Shown one piece after another: positions 24,442 to 35,479 of a stretch of 64,000 bases of DNA. The notes beneath the pieces are model-generated. The model saw only the letters and a program-made list of their open reading frames with translations. It did no database searches and had not been told where the DNA came from. The stretch is from Diaporthe sp. PMI_573 (taxonomy: Eukaryota > Ascomycota > Sordariomycetes > Diaporthales > Diaporthaceae), in contig JAJTUP010000003.1 in the NCBI GenBank assembly GCA_021399435.1, positions 1,984,001 to 2,048,000 of the forward strand, in the 5' to 3' direction. A program made the translations under genes and the position numbers. Within the stretch, counting starts at the first letter, position 1. The number at the start of each line of letters is the position of its first letter.

Positions 24442-24982
24442 TCTGAAGGTTTGTGCCTTCAGCAGTGTGTGTTCGGCAGGGTCGCAGTAAGGTGCACTGA
24501 GGCGAGTTGGGACGATTGAGAATGGTTCGGACAACTTTGCATTGAATTTGAGTGGGCTTCTGTCAGCCCTCCTCACAGTCCCTCCGACATCGTCTCACCC
24601 GCGGGCACGCTGGGGTTGGCTCTGGTGCAGGAATGGAGGGGCCGGAAAATTCGGCCCTCAGACCCACCATCTTTGGCTTTAAATAGCCAGCCAACCCTAA
24701 CCCTGACAGTAACCAAACTAAATACAGATAAACTTCAGAAATCAGGCTATCTAATGAACTAGGTTACAAACTTTTTGGGTAAGAAATAAGGGGAATGTAG
24801 AGGTACGAAGTTAGGGTCTTAAAACAGCCCAAAAAATCGACTCACGGCCACCAAACTCATCTGCCGGCGTGCACGCCCCATTGGCACTTAGACAAAATCC
24901 AGTGCCAAGTCTAGGGTAACTCCTTACGTGAAGTCTAGGGTAACACCCTACGTGCAGCCCACATAGGCGTTTCCGTTTAACA
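24442..24982 (-). repeat. LTR-like repeat R, copy 1 (541 bases), with target duplication AATTT
   Basis: On the minus strand the copy starts TGTTAAACGGAAACGCC and ends ACAAACCTTCAGA. It is flanked by AATTT at 24437-24441 and 24983-24987, a clean 5-base target duplication. It contains a tandem pair of about 24 bases (AAGTCTAGGGTAACNCC..ACGTG). Further copies lie at 26675, 31600, 32133 (partial) and 33757. The size, TG start and 5-base duplication fit a solo LTR, but no internal coding region was found between copies. Confidence 0.8.
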
Positions 24983-25206
24983 AATTTAATCAGGCTCGGG
25001 GCCTTTGCCTCTAGATAGGCCCCAAACAGCTCTATTGCAATATACTTAACCACATTCTCTATAATTTCCAACTTTAGATAGTACTCTAGGCTCTAAGCTT
25101 GACTTATAGATAATATAGAGATAACTGCAAAATAGTTGCTATCTCTCTTAATCGATGCTGCCAGGTAGGGGGGGGAGAGCCGCCTACTCTTTATTTGCAT
25201 ATCTAC
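24811..25206 (-). pseudogene. Unclassified coding remnant interrupted by repeat R copy 1
   Basis: A minus-strand reading frame right of the repeat gives a protein-like sequence with few stops (RDSNYFAVISILSISQA, a stop, then LEIIENVVKYIAIELFG and AYLEAKAPSLIKF). It runs into the repeat at the AATTT duplication, and downstream of 24982 the frame is made of repeat sequence. The family is not recognised. It may be a piece of an older transposon into which the repeat inserted. Confidence 0.3.
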
Positions 25207-26674
25207 CACCTTTAAGCCTGCTCAATCTTACGCTCTTATATTCTGTATTAAACTTATGCTGTATATAACCCCTCTGGACGCTACATCTCGCTAGAGGCGC
25301 ATTGTGGGTACATAAATAGGTGCTAAGCATTAATGCTAACTAGACTCTTGGGCGGAATTTACACAATAAGGCAGGCCGATTAAGCCGGCTTATGGCTAAT
25401 TAAATTCGCCTATATACGGGCTACTCTATAAGTTTTTACATAGTGGCCTGTACTTAACAGCCAGATATAGCCGGAGGGCGTCTAGGCTTGGCCTAGTACA
25501 TTCTACTTATACCGTCAAGTAGAGTGCGAGAAATTGCCAACAACCTTTTTAGTCTGCCAGATTATATATATACATAGCAGTTTTCTATAATAGTTCTGGA
25601 TACTTATCTAAACTTTCCAGCCCGGACCTATTTTAGTGATTTCCTTTAGCGCCATAGCACACCTCTAGTATAAAAGTCTAGGTCTGCCAGGGCTACAAAA
25701 GGCGTTTGTGTATAAAGGCTTATTTAGCTAAGACAAATAGCAGTTATTACAGCCCCTCTAGTGCGGGGTGACTTACCCGGGTGACAGGGTGGGTGACGGG
25801 GCAACCCCTTGATAAGGGCCTAGGGCGGCAGCTGCGTACATGTCACCCTGCCCGCTAGGGCGGGGGAATTTTTTTTTTTAAAAAAAAAATTGGCCTGCGA
25901 CAGCCGTAGCTAGTGGCAGGGGCTGCTGGAAAGGTCGCGGCCTTTGGGCGGGGGTAGCTGCTTCTGGGAGGAGTGACAGAGGGGCCCGGGTGACGGGTCA
26001 CCCGCCCCCCCAGCGCCTAAGATAAGTCTAGATATTATTTCTAAGATAACTCTTATTATATTCTAAATATAGTTTCCAGCCTTTTCCCCCGTTCTACCAA
26101 TACTATTAAGTGCCTATCATTACCAACACTAAATGCATGCTTAAATAAGCACCTTAGCAGCTCTTCATTCCTTTAAACAATGCTTCTTCTACTTATACTC
26201 TTTAGTTAACCAGCAGTTACCGCTCATTATGTATAAAATACCATAAGATATAGTAGACCAAATTATAAGTCATTTGTCTCCCTATAATATTTTAAAATAA
26301 TACCAAGCCAGCATACTTATATATAGAGTCATTTTTAAACATGCTTAGATATAGGCTCCAATCTTTAACAAAATAGACTGGTTAAATACAGTATTAAACA
26401 TTTGTAGATACCCGATTCTTAATACATTATATGGCCTAAGTCTAGACGGATTATATATAAGAATACTAACAGTAAGGAAAGTTAGGCACTGGATTTATTA
26501 CCCGTACCATAAATACTATCTTACCATAATAAGCAATAAAAAGAGAAAAGCACTCGGTCTCCTTAAGTACCAGCATCTGCCCCTAGATAAATTGGTTCTA
26601 AATCCCTTTTAAAGACTATGTATAGGTCGACTGGTTATCAGCTACTTGGCAGATAACTCTAAGGCGATGCTACT
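24988..26674. other. AT-rich degraded sequence around a GC-rich island
   Basis: Apart from the minus-strand remnant near its left end and the GC-rich inverted-repeat island at 25760-26013, I see only AT-rich sequence full of stops in every frame. A run of G (GGGGGGG) at about 25170 is notable. Confidence 0.4.
25760..26013. mobile_element. GC-rich miniature inverted-repeat element (candidate MITE)
   Basis: About 250 GC-rich bases in a strongly AT-rich setting. The left edge (GCGGGGTGACTTACCCGGGT) and right edge (CCCGGGTGACGGGTCACCCG) are imperfect inverted repeats built on GGGTGAC/GTCACCC. The centre holds an A/T palindrome of about 25 bases (AA, eleven T, ten A, TT at 25867-25891). There is no coding sequence. 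Small size, terminal inverted repeats and a central palindrome suggest a MITE or hairpin element. Target duplications were not clear. Confidence 0.45.
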
Positions 26675-27141
26675 TCTAAAGGTTGGTGGATTGAATGGTC
26701 AGGTAGCAGTAGGGTGCACTGGAGGTCTTGGTGGGACGCTTGAGAATGGTTTGGACAACTTTGCATTAAATTTGAGTGGGCTTCTGTCAGCCCTCCTCAC
26801 AGTCCCTCCAACATTGTCTCAACCCTAAGCACGCTACGGTTGGCTCTGGTACACAAATAGGGAGGCTGGAAAATTTGGCCCTCAGACCCACTATCTTTGG
26901 CTTTAAATAACCAGCCAATCCTAACCCTGACAGTAACCAAACTAAATACAGATAAACTTCAGAAATCAGGCTATCTAACAAACTAGGTTACAAACTTTTT
27001 GGGTAAGAAATAAGGGGAATGTAGAGGTACGAAGTTAGGGTCTTAAAACAGCCTAAAAAATCGACTTACGGCCACTAAACTCATCTGCCGGCGCGCACGC
27101 CACATAGGCACTTAGCCGAAATCGAGCGTTTTCGTTTAATA
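26675..27141 (-). repeat. LTR-like repeat R, copy 2 (internally deleted)
   Basis: The same repeat as copy 1 in the same orientation. It starts TATTAAACGAAAACGC on the minus strand and ends CCAACCTTTAGA. The tandem 24-base pair is missing, which explains the shorter length. No target duplication is visible. The small minus-strand frame at 26787-26981 is part of the repeat and recurs in copy 3. Confidence 0.8.
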
Positions 27142-27366
27142 TAGCTAAATATCTATAAATATATTTAATTTGGTTTGGAGTCTAATTATAGAATCTCTTA
27201 CTATTTTAATACTATTTTATAGAATTTAAAATATAATATTTATTATTTTAGACTATATATTGATATTTAATTATTAGGATAGATAGTTATTTATTTAATT
27301 TCTGGGTAAAGAAAAGTTAAAAGTTTTAAGCTTGTCTTTATTATTTATATTTTCTCCTTTACTATT

Positions 27367-27685
27367 AAAAACGGGCCACCAAAATGAGTATAGGCGGGCG
27401 TTTTGCTAGATCCTTAGAGCAAGAAGCAGATAGAGGGCTCTAACGCAAAGAAAGAAACAGGAGAGAGATAAATAAAAAAGGGCCGAAAGGGCATAAAGGC
27501 CATAGCCGCCGGTGGAATGATTTTGATCAGACAAAGTTATATGTAAAAGTTATGGTAAAAAGATTGAGTTAAATTGTTTCCTCCGCTCTTAAAAGTGGCG
27601 GAAGCTTGCCGGTACTTATAGTACCGGTAGTAAGAAAGAAAAAGTTATCGCGCTAAGCTATATTAAAACACTATATCCCGTAATA
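27367..27685 (-). repeat. LTR-like repeat B, copy 1
   Basis: A 319-base stretch similar along its length to 29444-29761, reading TATTACGGGATATAG at its minus-strand start and ending CGTTTTT. Shared landmarks include AGAGGGCTCTAACGC and GGTACTTATAGTAC. No target duplication was seen, so it may be an LTR of an element whose other parts are lost or unrecognised. Confidence 0.6.
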
Positions 27686-28205
27686 TACCCCTCTTTGGCC
27701 CTTTACTTCCTAGAGTAGAAGGGGCGACTAAACTATGTTTCCGTTATTTTAATTAGTCTCTTTTACGCCTATTTATGGTGTTTTGCTTATTGGTCCCGTA
27801 TAGTTACTTGGTTGATAATATTTTGAGTGTTACTACCTAAATGTTGTTAGATAATACTTGTCTATCTGCGGAATTTAGGCTATATTGTAGGCATTGGAAC
27901 CTATTTTCTTGCGCTTTTTGTAGTTACGTACTGTTAAGCCCAGGCATTATAATTTCTGATTAAAGCACGACGTTTTGCCTGCTTCTTGCCCCATATATTT
28001 GTGTCAGGCTCTAAGCTCTAGTGGCCGTTAATTGTAACGGCCGGGCGGAAGCCACGGGGAAGCCCCGGTGTAGCCCCGGCAAAGGCCCTTCTAAAAAGGG
28101 ACCCGAAGCCCCCACGTCTCAGACTTAAGGGGGGCAAGAATCAGTCTTGCACCATACCTATACCTAATATACGTGCTAGCCTTCCCAGTTCACCAGACCA
28201 TCATG

Positions 28206-29438
28206 CCTAGTACAGAGCCCATTACAATTCTAATTCTTCTTACTATACTATCCACGATACCACTAAAGACCAGTAAAAGAAGGGGAAGATCCCAAGGAAG
28301 TCACAACAATACTGAGGGCAGCTCGAGAATACTTTAGCTCAATAATGCCCTGGCACGAGAATAGAAACGTAATTAACTACTTTAGCAGAGAATCGATGCT
28401 CTAGAAGCAGCTTAAACAACCATTAAAGTCAAGTCGAAAGACCTAAAGCTGGCCAATATTACTTTACTACCTATGGCCTATACCCTTTAATAATACAACA
28501 GCTAGATAATAGATATAGAAAGGGCCTATATCTTACAACTATAAACCCTCTATAATAATAAGACAAAAGTAATACATATATTAGACCATGTTAAAAAAGA
28601 GTGTCGAAACTGCTAGGACACTTATATAAAATCCTTGAGAAGAGGAGACAAGTCTATATTTGACTATTATAAGTAGAACGAGTTTAAGACTTTTAGCTCT
28701 AATTTTAAGAAGAATCCCCAAGGTATATTAGGCATTATTTAAAACTTAATTAATACTGCTTACTAACAAGAAAACCAAGATCTATAGACCTTTTACCAAT
28801 ACCTTAAAATGTTAGAATTAGAATAAGAAATAAGAAGTAATAGTTTAAGGGCTAAATTCTTTCTTTTAAGATTATTAAGATAGATATTACTAGAGATTTA
28901 AACAAAATACGCCCTAAATATACTGGAGACTAGAGATAAGATAGTTAGAGTCACCCAAGTAATTTAGGTCAATACTTTAGAGAGAGTCAGAAAGAGAAAA
29001 TATAAGGAGGTAGGCCTGAAACGAGGGGAAACTGGTGGAATCCTTAATAAGAGAGAACGAGAAGGAAACTTCTTAGGAAGTATTAGAAGAGGAAACTTCT
29101 CAGGAAGCATTACGAATTTAAGGGAAAGAACTCTAAATAACCCCTGGCCGTAAGGCTAAGGTAGAGGCTAAGGATTCTAGGGCAAAGGTTCTTATATCCC
29201 GCTAAATTAAAATATTTAGAAAAATACCTCTAAAGTAACCCTAAAGCTAAATCCTCTAGATAAAACAGGTAAGATAACTATATGCTATAGGTATAGAAGT
29301 ACCTACCACTATGCTCTAAACTGTCTAATATTAGTAGAAACCATAGTATTAGTAAATTAAGTATAAGGCTGTGGTAACTATCGGTCTAGAGGCTATCGAG
29401 GTTAAAACCAAGGGAGAAGGAGTTAAAGTATCTTTTAA
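28206..29438 (+). pseudogene. gypsy Gag remnant
   Basis: Starts ATG-CCT-AGT (MPSTEPITI) soon after the LTR-like region. Recognisable Gag-like pieces are SLRRGDKSIFDYYK and LINTAY. A zinc-knuckle relic, CYRYRSTYHYALNC, stands for CX2CX4HX4C with the second Cys changed to Tyr. There are numerous stops, almost all TAA/TAG. Gag normally forms the virus-like particle of the retrotransposon. Confidence 0.65.
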
Positions 29439-29443
29439 CTACT

Positions 29444-29761
29444 AAAAACGTGGACACCAAGCCGAGCATAGGTGCGCGTTCTGCTGGCCCCTCTGAGCGA
29501 GAGAGAGGAAACTGCTAGAGGGCTCTAACGCGAAGAAAGAAGAGATAATGAAAAAGGGCCGGAAGGGCCACGAAAGCGATAAAAGCAGTGATTGGGTTCT
29601 GATTAGACAATGTCACAGGTTATCAAATAATAATAATAGAAGAATGAGTTGAATTATTACTTCGGCCCTCGAGAGGGATAGAAGCATGTCCGGTACTTAT
29701 AGTACGGACGGCCAAGAAAAATTCATCATACTAGCTATGTAAAACACTGCACCCCGTAACA
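29444..29761 (-). repeat. Solo LTR of repeat B inserted in the gypsy element
   Basis: 318 bases reading TGTTACGGGGTGCAG at the minus-strand start and ending CCACGTTTTT. It is flanked by CTACT (29439-29443) and CTACC (29762-29766), a 5-base target duplication with one C/T difference. It is similar to 27367-27685. It interrupts the gypsy element between gag and pol, so it inserted later. Confidence 0.75.
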
Positions 29762-29766
29762 CTACC

Positions 29767-31599
29767 TATAGGAACAGTATCTAAGGTTAAAAAGAGAAAC
29801 TAGTAACTATACCTAGAAGTAGAAAAAGAGATAGTTAAAGTCTAAAAGATATTTATAATCTTAGGCAAAGTAACTATAAAATATAGTTAAAGATATATTA
29901 AGGTTAATCTAGATATATAGGTATAAGTGGACTTAATTAGTATTTCTTTTATTAAAAAGTTTAGCCTTAAATTATCTATAAAGATATTAATATCTATAGT
30001 AGAAATCTAAGAAACCACAGTTCCTACTTATAGTATCTATCAAGTACCTTTGTTGCTTAAGGATTATTTTGGAAATCAGAGAAAGGAAACACGAGATTAT
30101 GTTATAATTAAAAGGAAATACTCGAAGTCTGTTTTGCTATTAGGTACCCTAGGTTTAAAATATTTTTAAATAAGGCTTAAAAGCTATCTAAAGGATTGGT
30201 AGCTTTGATAGGACAAGATTTATATGGTAGAACAGACTGTAAAGTCTTTTATAAGGAATTGGGGAAAGGTCTTTTATTATTATATAGTCCTTCCTACTGC
30301 TAAACCTTCTGGTCTGGTAGAATAAAAAGGGAGAAATCAGTAGGAGCCTTAAAAAATAGATAAAGAAGAGAAGTTACCCCTAGATTTATCTTAAATATAC
30401 CTGTAACTAAAGAGATTAAAGGAGTTTTTCATTAAGGACCGGGCTAAAAAATTACTGCCAAGAAGGAAAGTAGATTATATAATAAAGCTAGAAAAGAAGA
30501 CTTTGCCCCCTTTTCTACCTCTATGCCTATTCTTATTAATAGAACTCAAGGTCTTAAGAAAATGGTTTAAAGAGAGTTTAAAGTTAAGATAAATTACCCA
30601 TAATAAAAATCCCGCTAGTACGCTAGTTTTGTTTATATTGAAAAAAGATAAAACCCTTTAACTTTATATTAACTATAGGGCTCTAAATAAAATAATAATA
30701 AAAAATTAGTACTTTTTATTGCTAGTTTTAGAGATTCTAGATTAACTATTAGATATATAGTTTTTCTCTAAGATTAATTTAATAAATATATACTATTAGA
30801 TTTGTATCTAAAAAAGTAATAAATAAAAAACTGCTTTTTATACTTAATATAGACATTATAAATTTAAAGTAATACTGTTTAAATTAACTAATATACTAGC
30901 TATATTTTAATCTTTTATTGCTAAGGTTTTAGGAGATTATATTAATATCTATATAATTATTTATTTAGATAATATCTTGATTTTCTTAAAAAGCAAGAAA
31001 GAATACGAGAAGTATATACAGATAATTATAGATTATCTTATAATAGTAAAGTTGTATAGTAATATTAAGAAGTACTGCTTTTTTTAAAAAAAGATTAAGT
31101 TTTTAGGATTTTTAGTTAAAAGAAAGGAAGTCTAAATAGACCTTAATAGGATCAAGACTATCTAAAAATAACTAATACCAACCACCTACTGCAATATTTA
31201 AGTATTCTTAGGTTTCTATAACTTCTACCAAAGGTTTATTAAAGATTATTTAAAGATTATATAACTGTTTAATAAGCAACTAAAGGGCATAAAATATAGC
31301 TAAAAGCTAGAGGGGATAAATCTCTTTACCTTAGAAAACGCTAAGATATAAAAGGTATTTAAAAAGCTTAAGATAAGATTCTAACAAGTGCCTCTTTTCT
31401 AACACTACAACCCTATACTTTCTATTTAAATTAAGTATAATATATCAGACAGAGCCGCTGCATTAGTAATTTTATAACAATATTACTATAAGAGTAAATC
31501 TTAATAGTATCTAATTGCTTTTTAGTTAAAGAAGTTCTTAGAAGCTAAGCTTAATTAGATAATTTACAATAAGGAATTAAGTACCATTATTAAAAGTTT
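29767..31599 (+). pseudogene. gypsy Pol remnant (protease, reverse transcriptase, RNase H start)
   Basis: Reading through stops as glutamine or tryptophan gives a clear Ty3/gypsy order. The RT N-terminal part has KWFKESLKLRQI and LVLFILKKDKTL, then the palm LYINYRALNKIIIKN. The catalytic box is in IIYLDNILIFLKSK, where YxDD has become YLDN. The connection region is KIKFLGFLV and VFLGFYNFYQRFIKDY. RNase H begins near FLEAKLNQIIYNKELSTIIK (glutamine written for the stop). Loss of the second catalytic Asp and dozens of stops show that it is inactive. Confidence 0.78.
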
Positions 31600-32132
31600 T
31601 CTGAAGGTTAGTGGATCGAATGGTAGTCAGGTAGCAGTAGGGTGCCTGGAGGCTTCTTTGGAACACTGAGAGTGGTTTGGACAACTTTGCATTGAATTTG
31701 AGTGGGCTTCTGTCAGCCCTCCTCACAGTCCCTCCGACATCGTCTCACCCTTGGGCACGCTGCGGGTGGCTCTGGTGTAGGAATGGCGAGGCCGGAAAAT
31801 TCGGCCCTCAGACCCACTCTCTTTAGCCATAAATAACTAGCCAACCCTAACCCTGACAGTAACCAAACTAAATACAGATAAACTTCAGAAATCAGGCTAT
31901 CTAACAAACTGGGTTACATGTTTTTTGGGTAAGAAATAAGGGGAATGCAGAGGTTCGAAGTTAGGGTCTTAAAACAGCCCAAAAAATCGACTCACGGCCA
32001 CCAAACTCATCTGCCGGCGCGCACGCCACATAGGCACTTAGCCGAAAAAGTGCCAAGTCTAGGGTAACTCCCTACGTGAAGTCTAGGGTAACCCCTTACG
32101 TGCAGCGCCCACACAAGCGTTTCCGTTTAACA
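31600..32132 (-). repeat. LTR-like repeat R, copy 3 (533 bases)
   Basis: Full-length copy in the same orientation as copy 1. It is inserted into the RNase H region of the gypsy remnant on its left and abuts a partial copy on its right. The tandem 24-base pair is present. The target duplication is not clear because of the neighbouring partial copy. Confidence 0.8.
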
Positions 32133-32381
32133 TTTAGAAATCAGGCTATTTAATAAACTAGGTTATAGACTTTTTGGGTAAGAAATAAGGGGAATGTAGA
32201 GATACGAAGTTAGGGTCTTAAAATAGTCTAAAAAATCAACTCACGGCCACCAAACTTATCTGCCAGCGTGTATGCCCTATAGGCACTTAGAGGAAATCTA
32301 GTACCAAGTTTAGGGTAACTCCCTATGTGAAGTCTAGGGTAATACCCTACATGTAGCCTATATAGGCGTTTCCGTTTAATA
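32133..32381 (-). repeat. LTR-like repeat R, partial copy
   Basis: About 250 bases matching the first part (minus-strand sense) of repeat R, from TATTAAACGGAAACGCC to AGCCTGATTTCTAAA. It is more heavily C-to-T/G-to-A mutated than the adjacent complete copy, so it is probably older or more intensely RIPed. Confidence 0.75.
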
Positions 32382-33756
32382 TATATAGTATAGTTAAATA
32401 GTCTATAGCTATAATTCTTATAAAAAATACCTTGTAACTGCTTAAACCTGTAGGCTTTAAGTTTAATTCCAGCTATAGCTTATTAAAAAGTAATAAAAAC
32501 TTAACTTTTTCTTTTAGGTTTTTAGTTATTTTTTTAATTTGTCTTTAGTCTTTTAGTTTTAATTACTAGAGCTAATTAAAAACCCAAAGATTAAGAAGTT
32601 AAATTAATTATTAGTTTATTAGTTTATTAGTTTCTTATATATATATTATATACATTTGTATGTTTATATATTTTGATATACAAATATATAATATATATGT
32701 ATATTTATATATTTGTATATTAATGGGCTTGTATATTTGTATATTTATATATTTGTATATTTGTTGTATATTTACAACTCTGCCCACCACGCCCACGCCT
32801 TATACTTGCTTGCCTAGCTCCCAGTACAGCTTGTAACATTCTAAATCTTCCTTATAAGCTACCCAAGATAGCACTAAGGCATACTTTCTAACAGTCAGGC
32901 CAATCGTCCCAGTCTACTATAAGAACCACCTAGTGTAAAAAGGCGCCCCTATCTACCGAAAAACGCCTCTGCCTCTTTATAGAATCCCAACTCCAGAGAG
33001 ACCACAGACGGGGCCCACCAGAAAAAGATCTAGATATAAAAATCAGCAAGCTACCCTATAATTGTTTAGAATTCACCCTAAACGACTAGAAAATCCAACT
33101 CAATACGACAATTAAGTCGGCCCCCGGCAAGATGTCTACCTTTACAAAAAGAGCCGCCTTTACTACATTAAAGATCTATCTAAAGAATCAAAAGCTTTAA
33201 AAGACTAAAACATAATAAATTAGTCTTAATACTACAGAGAAACAACCCCCTCCTATATTTAAAGACGCGTATAAAGATTATAAAGCCTTCTATTAGTTCC
33301 TATTAAAATTTCTTTAAGGTTCTAATAACTATAGTCTTTAGGCTTAAGTTAAGAAAAAAAGGCTACTTAACTAAAGGCCTAGTTTCTATAAAACTTTTAT
33401 AACTACCTTAAATTACTTAAACTTGTTAAAACTCTAATTAATTTGGATACTAAATAGACTTAAACCTGTTTTACTAAGCTTTGCCCGTAGCTTTAAAAGT
33501 ATCTAAACTAAACCTTGATATTTTTATCTCTTTCTATATAATAAAACTAAATAGTCAAATTAGCCGAAAAATCCTAATAGTCCTTTTCTCTCTATTAATA
33601 CTAATAAAAAAAAAGAAATATACTAAAGACAAAATTTAAAGGTAAATAAAATATTCTAACAAATATAGCCGCTATAGCTAGTTTAAATAATTAAATAATT
33701 ATATAATATTATTAAACTATTAATTAAACTTAAATTTTAACTTAACCGATAGTAGC
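32382..33756. other. AT-rich degraded sequence with a TATA-rich tract
   Basis: 32,600-32,775 is dominated by ATATATTTGTATATT-type repeats. From about 32,780 to 33,740 a plus-strand frame with many TAA/TAG stops is faintly protein-like (for example KMSTFTKRAAFTTLKIYLK). It may be a Gag-like remnant of another retroelement, but I cannot identify it. Confidence 0.35.
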
Positions 33757-34297
33757 TGTTAAACGGAAACGCCTATATGGGCTGCACGTAGGGTGTTACC
33801 CTAGACTTCACGTAGGGAGTTACCCTAGACTTGGCACTGAATTTCCTCTAAGTGCCTATAGGGCGTGCACGCTGGCAGATGAGTTTGGTGGCCGTGAGTC
33901 GATTTTTTAGGCTGTTTTAAGACCCTAACTTCGTACCTCTGCATTCCCCTTATTTCTTACCCAAAAAGCATGTAACCTAGTTTATTAGATAGCCTGATTT
34001 CTAAAGGTTATCGGTATTTAGTTTAGTTACTGTCAGGGTTAGGGTTGGCTGGTTATTTAAAGCTAAAGATGGTGGGTCTGAGGGCCGAATTTTCCGGCCC
34101 CTCCATTCCTGCACCAGAGCCAACCCCAGCGTGCCCGCGGGTGAGACGATGTCGGAGGGACTGTGAGGAGGGCTGACAGAAGCCCACTCAAATTCAATGC
34201 AAAGTTGTCCGAACCATTCTCAATCGTCCCAACTCGCCTCAGTGCACCTTACTGCGACCCTGCCGAATATATACTGCTGAAGGTACCAACCTTTAGA
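33757..34297 (+). repeat. LTR-like repeat R, copy 4 (541 bases, opposite orientation)
   Basis: Starts TGTTAAACGGAAACGCC and ends ACCAACCTTTAGA on the plus strand. It is the same length as copy 1 and closest to it at the variable end (both carry TTCGGCAGGGTCGCAG). It forms an inverted pair with copy 1 about 8.8 kb apart. No target duplication is present (GTAGC left, TTAAT right). Confidence 0.82.
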
Positions 34298-35479
34298 TTA
34301 ATGTCTATATAGGCGATAATGGCATCGTATACGTAATAAGCAGGTATAATTACAAGCTTAATATATACCAAGCCCTGTTTTATATTAAGGGCGATACTAA
34401 CTAGAAGGGACTATACGATAAACAAGGCGATATAGAATATGTTTGTAGGTTTTTCCGAGGATCTTGCGATAATATTGTAAGAGTGCTTGAAATAGCTAAT
34501 TCTTATAATTGATGGAAATTAGCTGAGCTTTCTGACCTTCTTCTGTATTATAGTGAGTAAGAGCAAATCTTTTTTGCTTAGTAATTTCGCGGTAGGTTAA
34601 TATAATTATATTGCCTATTTAGGGTATCCTAATTAACATGTAATATTAGCACGCTATGTACCTAAGTGCTGTACAAGGGTACTTACTAATTGTGGAAGAT
34701 GTTGGTATACTTGACTATATTCTATTAAAAACCCTAAACCCCGATATAAATATAAAGACAATTATCGAGAACTGGCAGAATCTAAGGAAAATAAGGTGTG
34801 AGTAAATTAAAGCCTGGGCAAAACACAATGTAGATATTTTTGCAAGGCCACTACTTGATGTAAAAACATCGGACTCTGGTGCTTAGCAGTATAGGTCCTT
34901 AAAGGACGTCTAGCCAGACATAAATGCCCGATTTAGCTTAGCTGTATTCTTGAAATGGGCATAGGGAATAGATGCTATTAAAGAGGTGGGCTACCTATTC
35001 TATTTCCTTGCATCTTGGATATTGCTGACTCTGGATCTCTGCAGGCCGAAAAGTATCTGTGAGCGAAGCAGTCTTATCTATGACCGCATGTTACCCGTTT
35101 GATTGTTAACCAGCAATCAAATTCGGCACTGGGGAGAGCATAACCTGGTAACCAAGACTCAATTCTTGAGGAGAATCATCACCACGTGCACAGGAGACTT
35201 CGAGCCCTTTCCTTTTTCTCACCTTGAGGAACACTTGCATCTACCTAGTTATCCGGAATCCAGAGTCCAACATAACAGAAGACCTTCATCAATGGAGACT
35301 TTCCAGAGGCATGAAAGCCATGATAACATCATAGTGATAGGATCTCAACCACGTTTCAAATTTCCAGACATAAAGTACCAAGGGCTGTTGATATATACAT
35401 AGTGAACGTGGTGAACTTGCAGCTTGGGATGCTTTGGTCTCAAAGGGGCCCCAGTTTGCCTATCTACCTAAGTAGGTAG
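34298..35479. other. Right edge of the AT-rich block and 3' flank of the PKS
   Basis: 34,298 to about 34,990 is AT-rich and RIP-like, with no identified element. Composition returns to normal near 35,000. The small plus-strand frame at 35103-35402 has no recognisable motif and probably lies in the PKS 3' flank. Confidence 0.4.

Larger units (their letters stand above)
28034..31599 (+). mobile_element. Ty3/gypsy retrotransposon remnant, 3' part missing
   Basis: Begins with an LTR-like, GC-rich, less mutated stretch (TGTAACGGCCGGGCGG). It is followed by Gag and protease/reverse-transcriptase/RNase H remnants on the plus strand. It is cut in the RNase H region (KELSTIIKSF) by repeat R copy 3 at 31600. 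No integrase or 3' LTR was found beyond. A solo copy of repeat B sits between gag and pol. Frequent TAG/TAA at glutamine positions show RIP. Confidence 0.8.

Noticed and set aside
26787..26981. Small minus-strand genes here and at 31713-31907 with similar products (MLDSLISEVYLYLVWLL).
   Set aside because: Both are inside copies of repeat R; similarity reflects repeat copies, not paralogous genes.
19900..35000. Centromere or subtelomere because of extreme AT-richness.
   Set aside because: The block is only about 15 kb, is made of identifiable transposons, and is flanked closely by ordinary genes. No telomeric repeat was seen.
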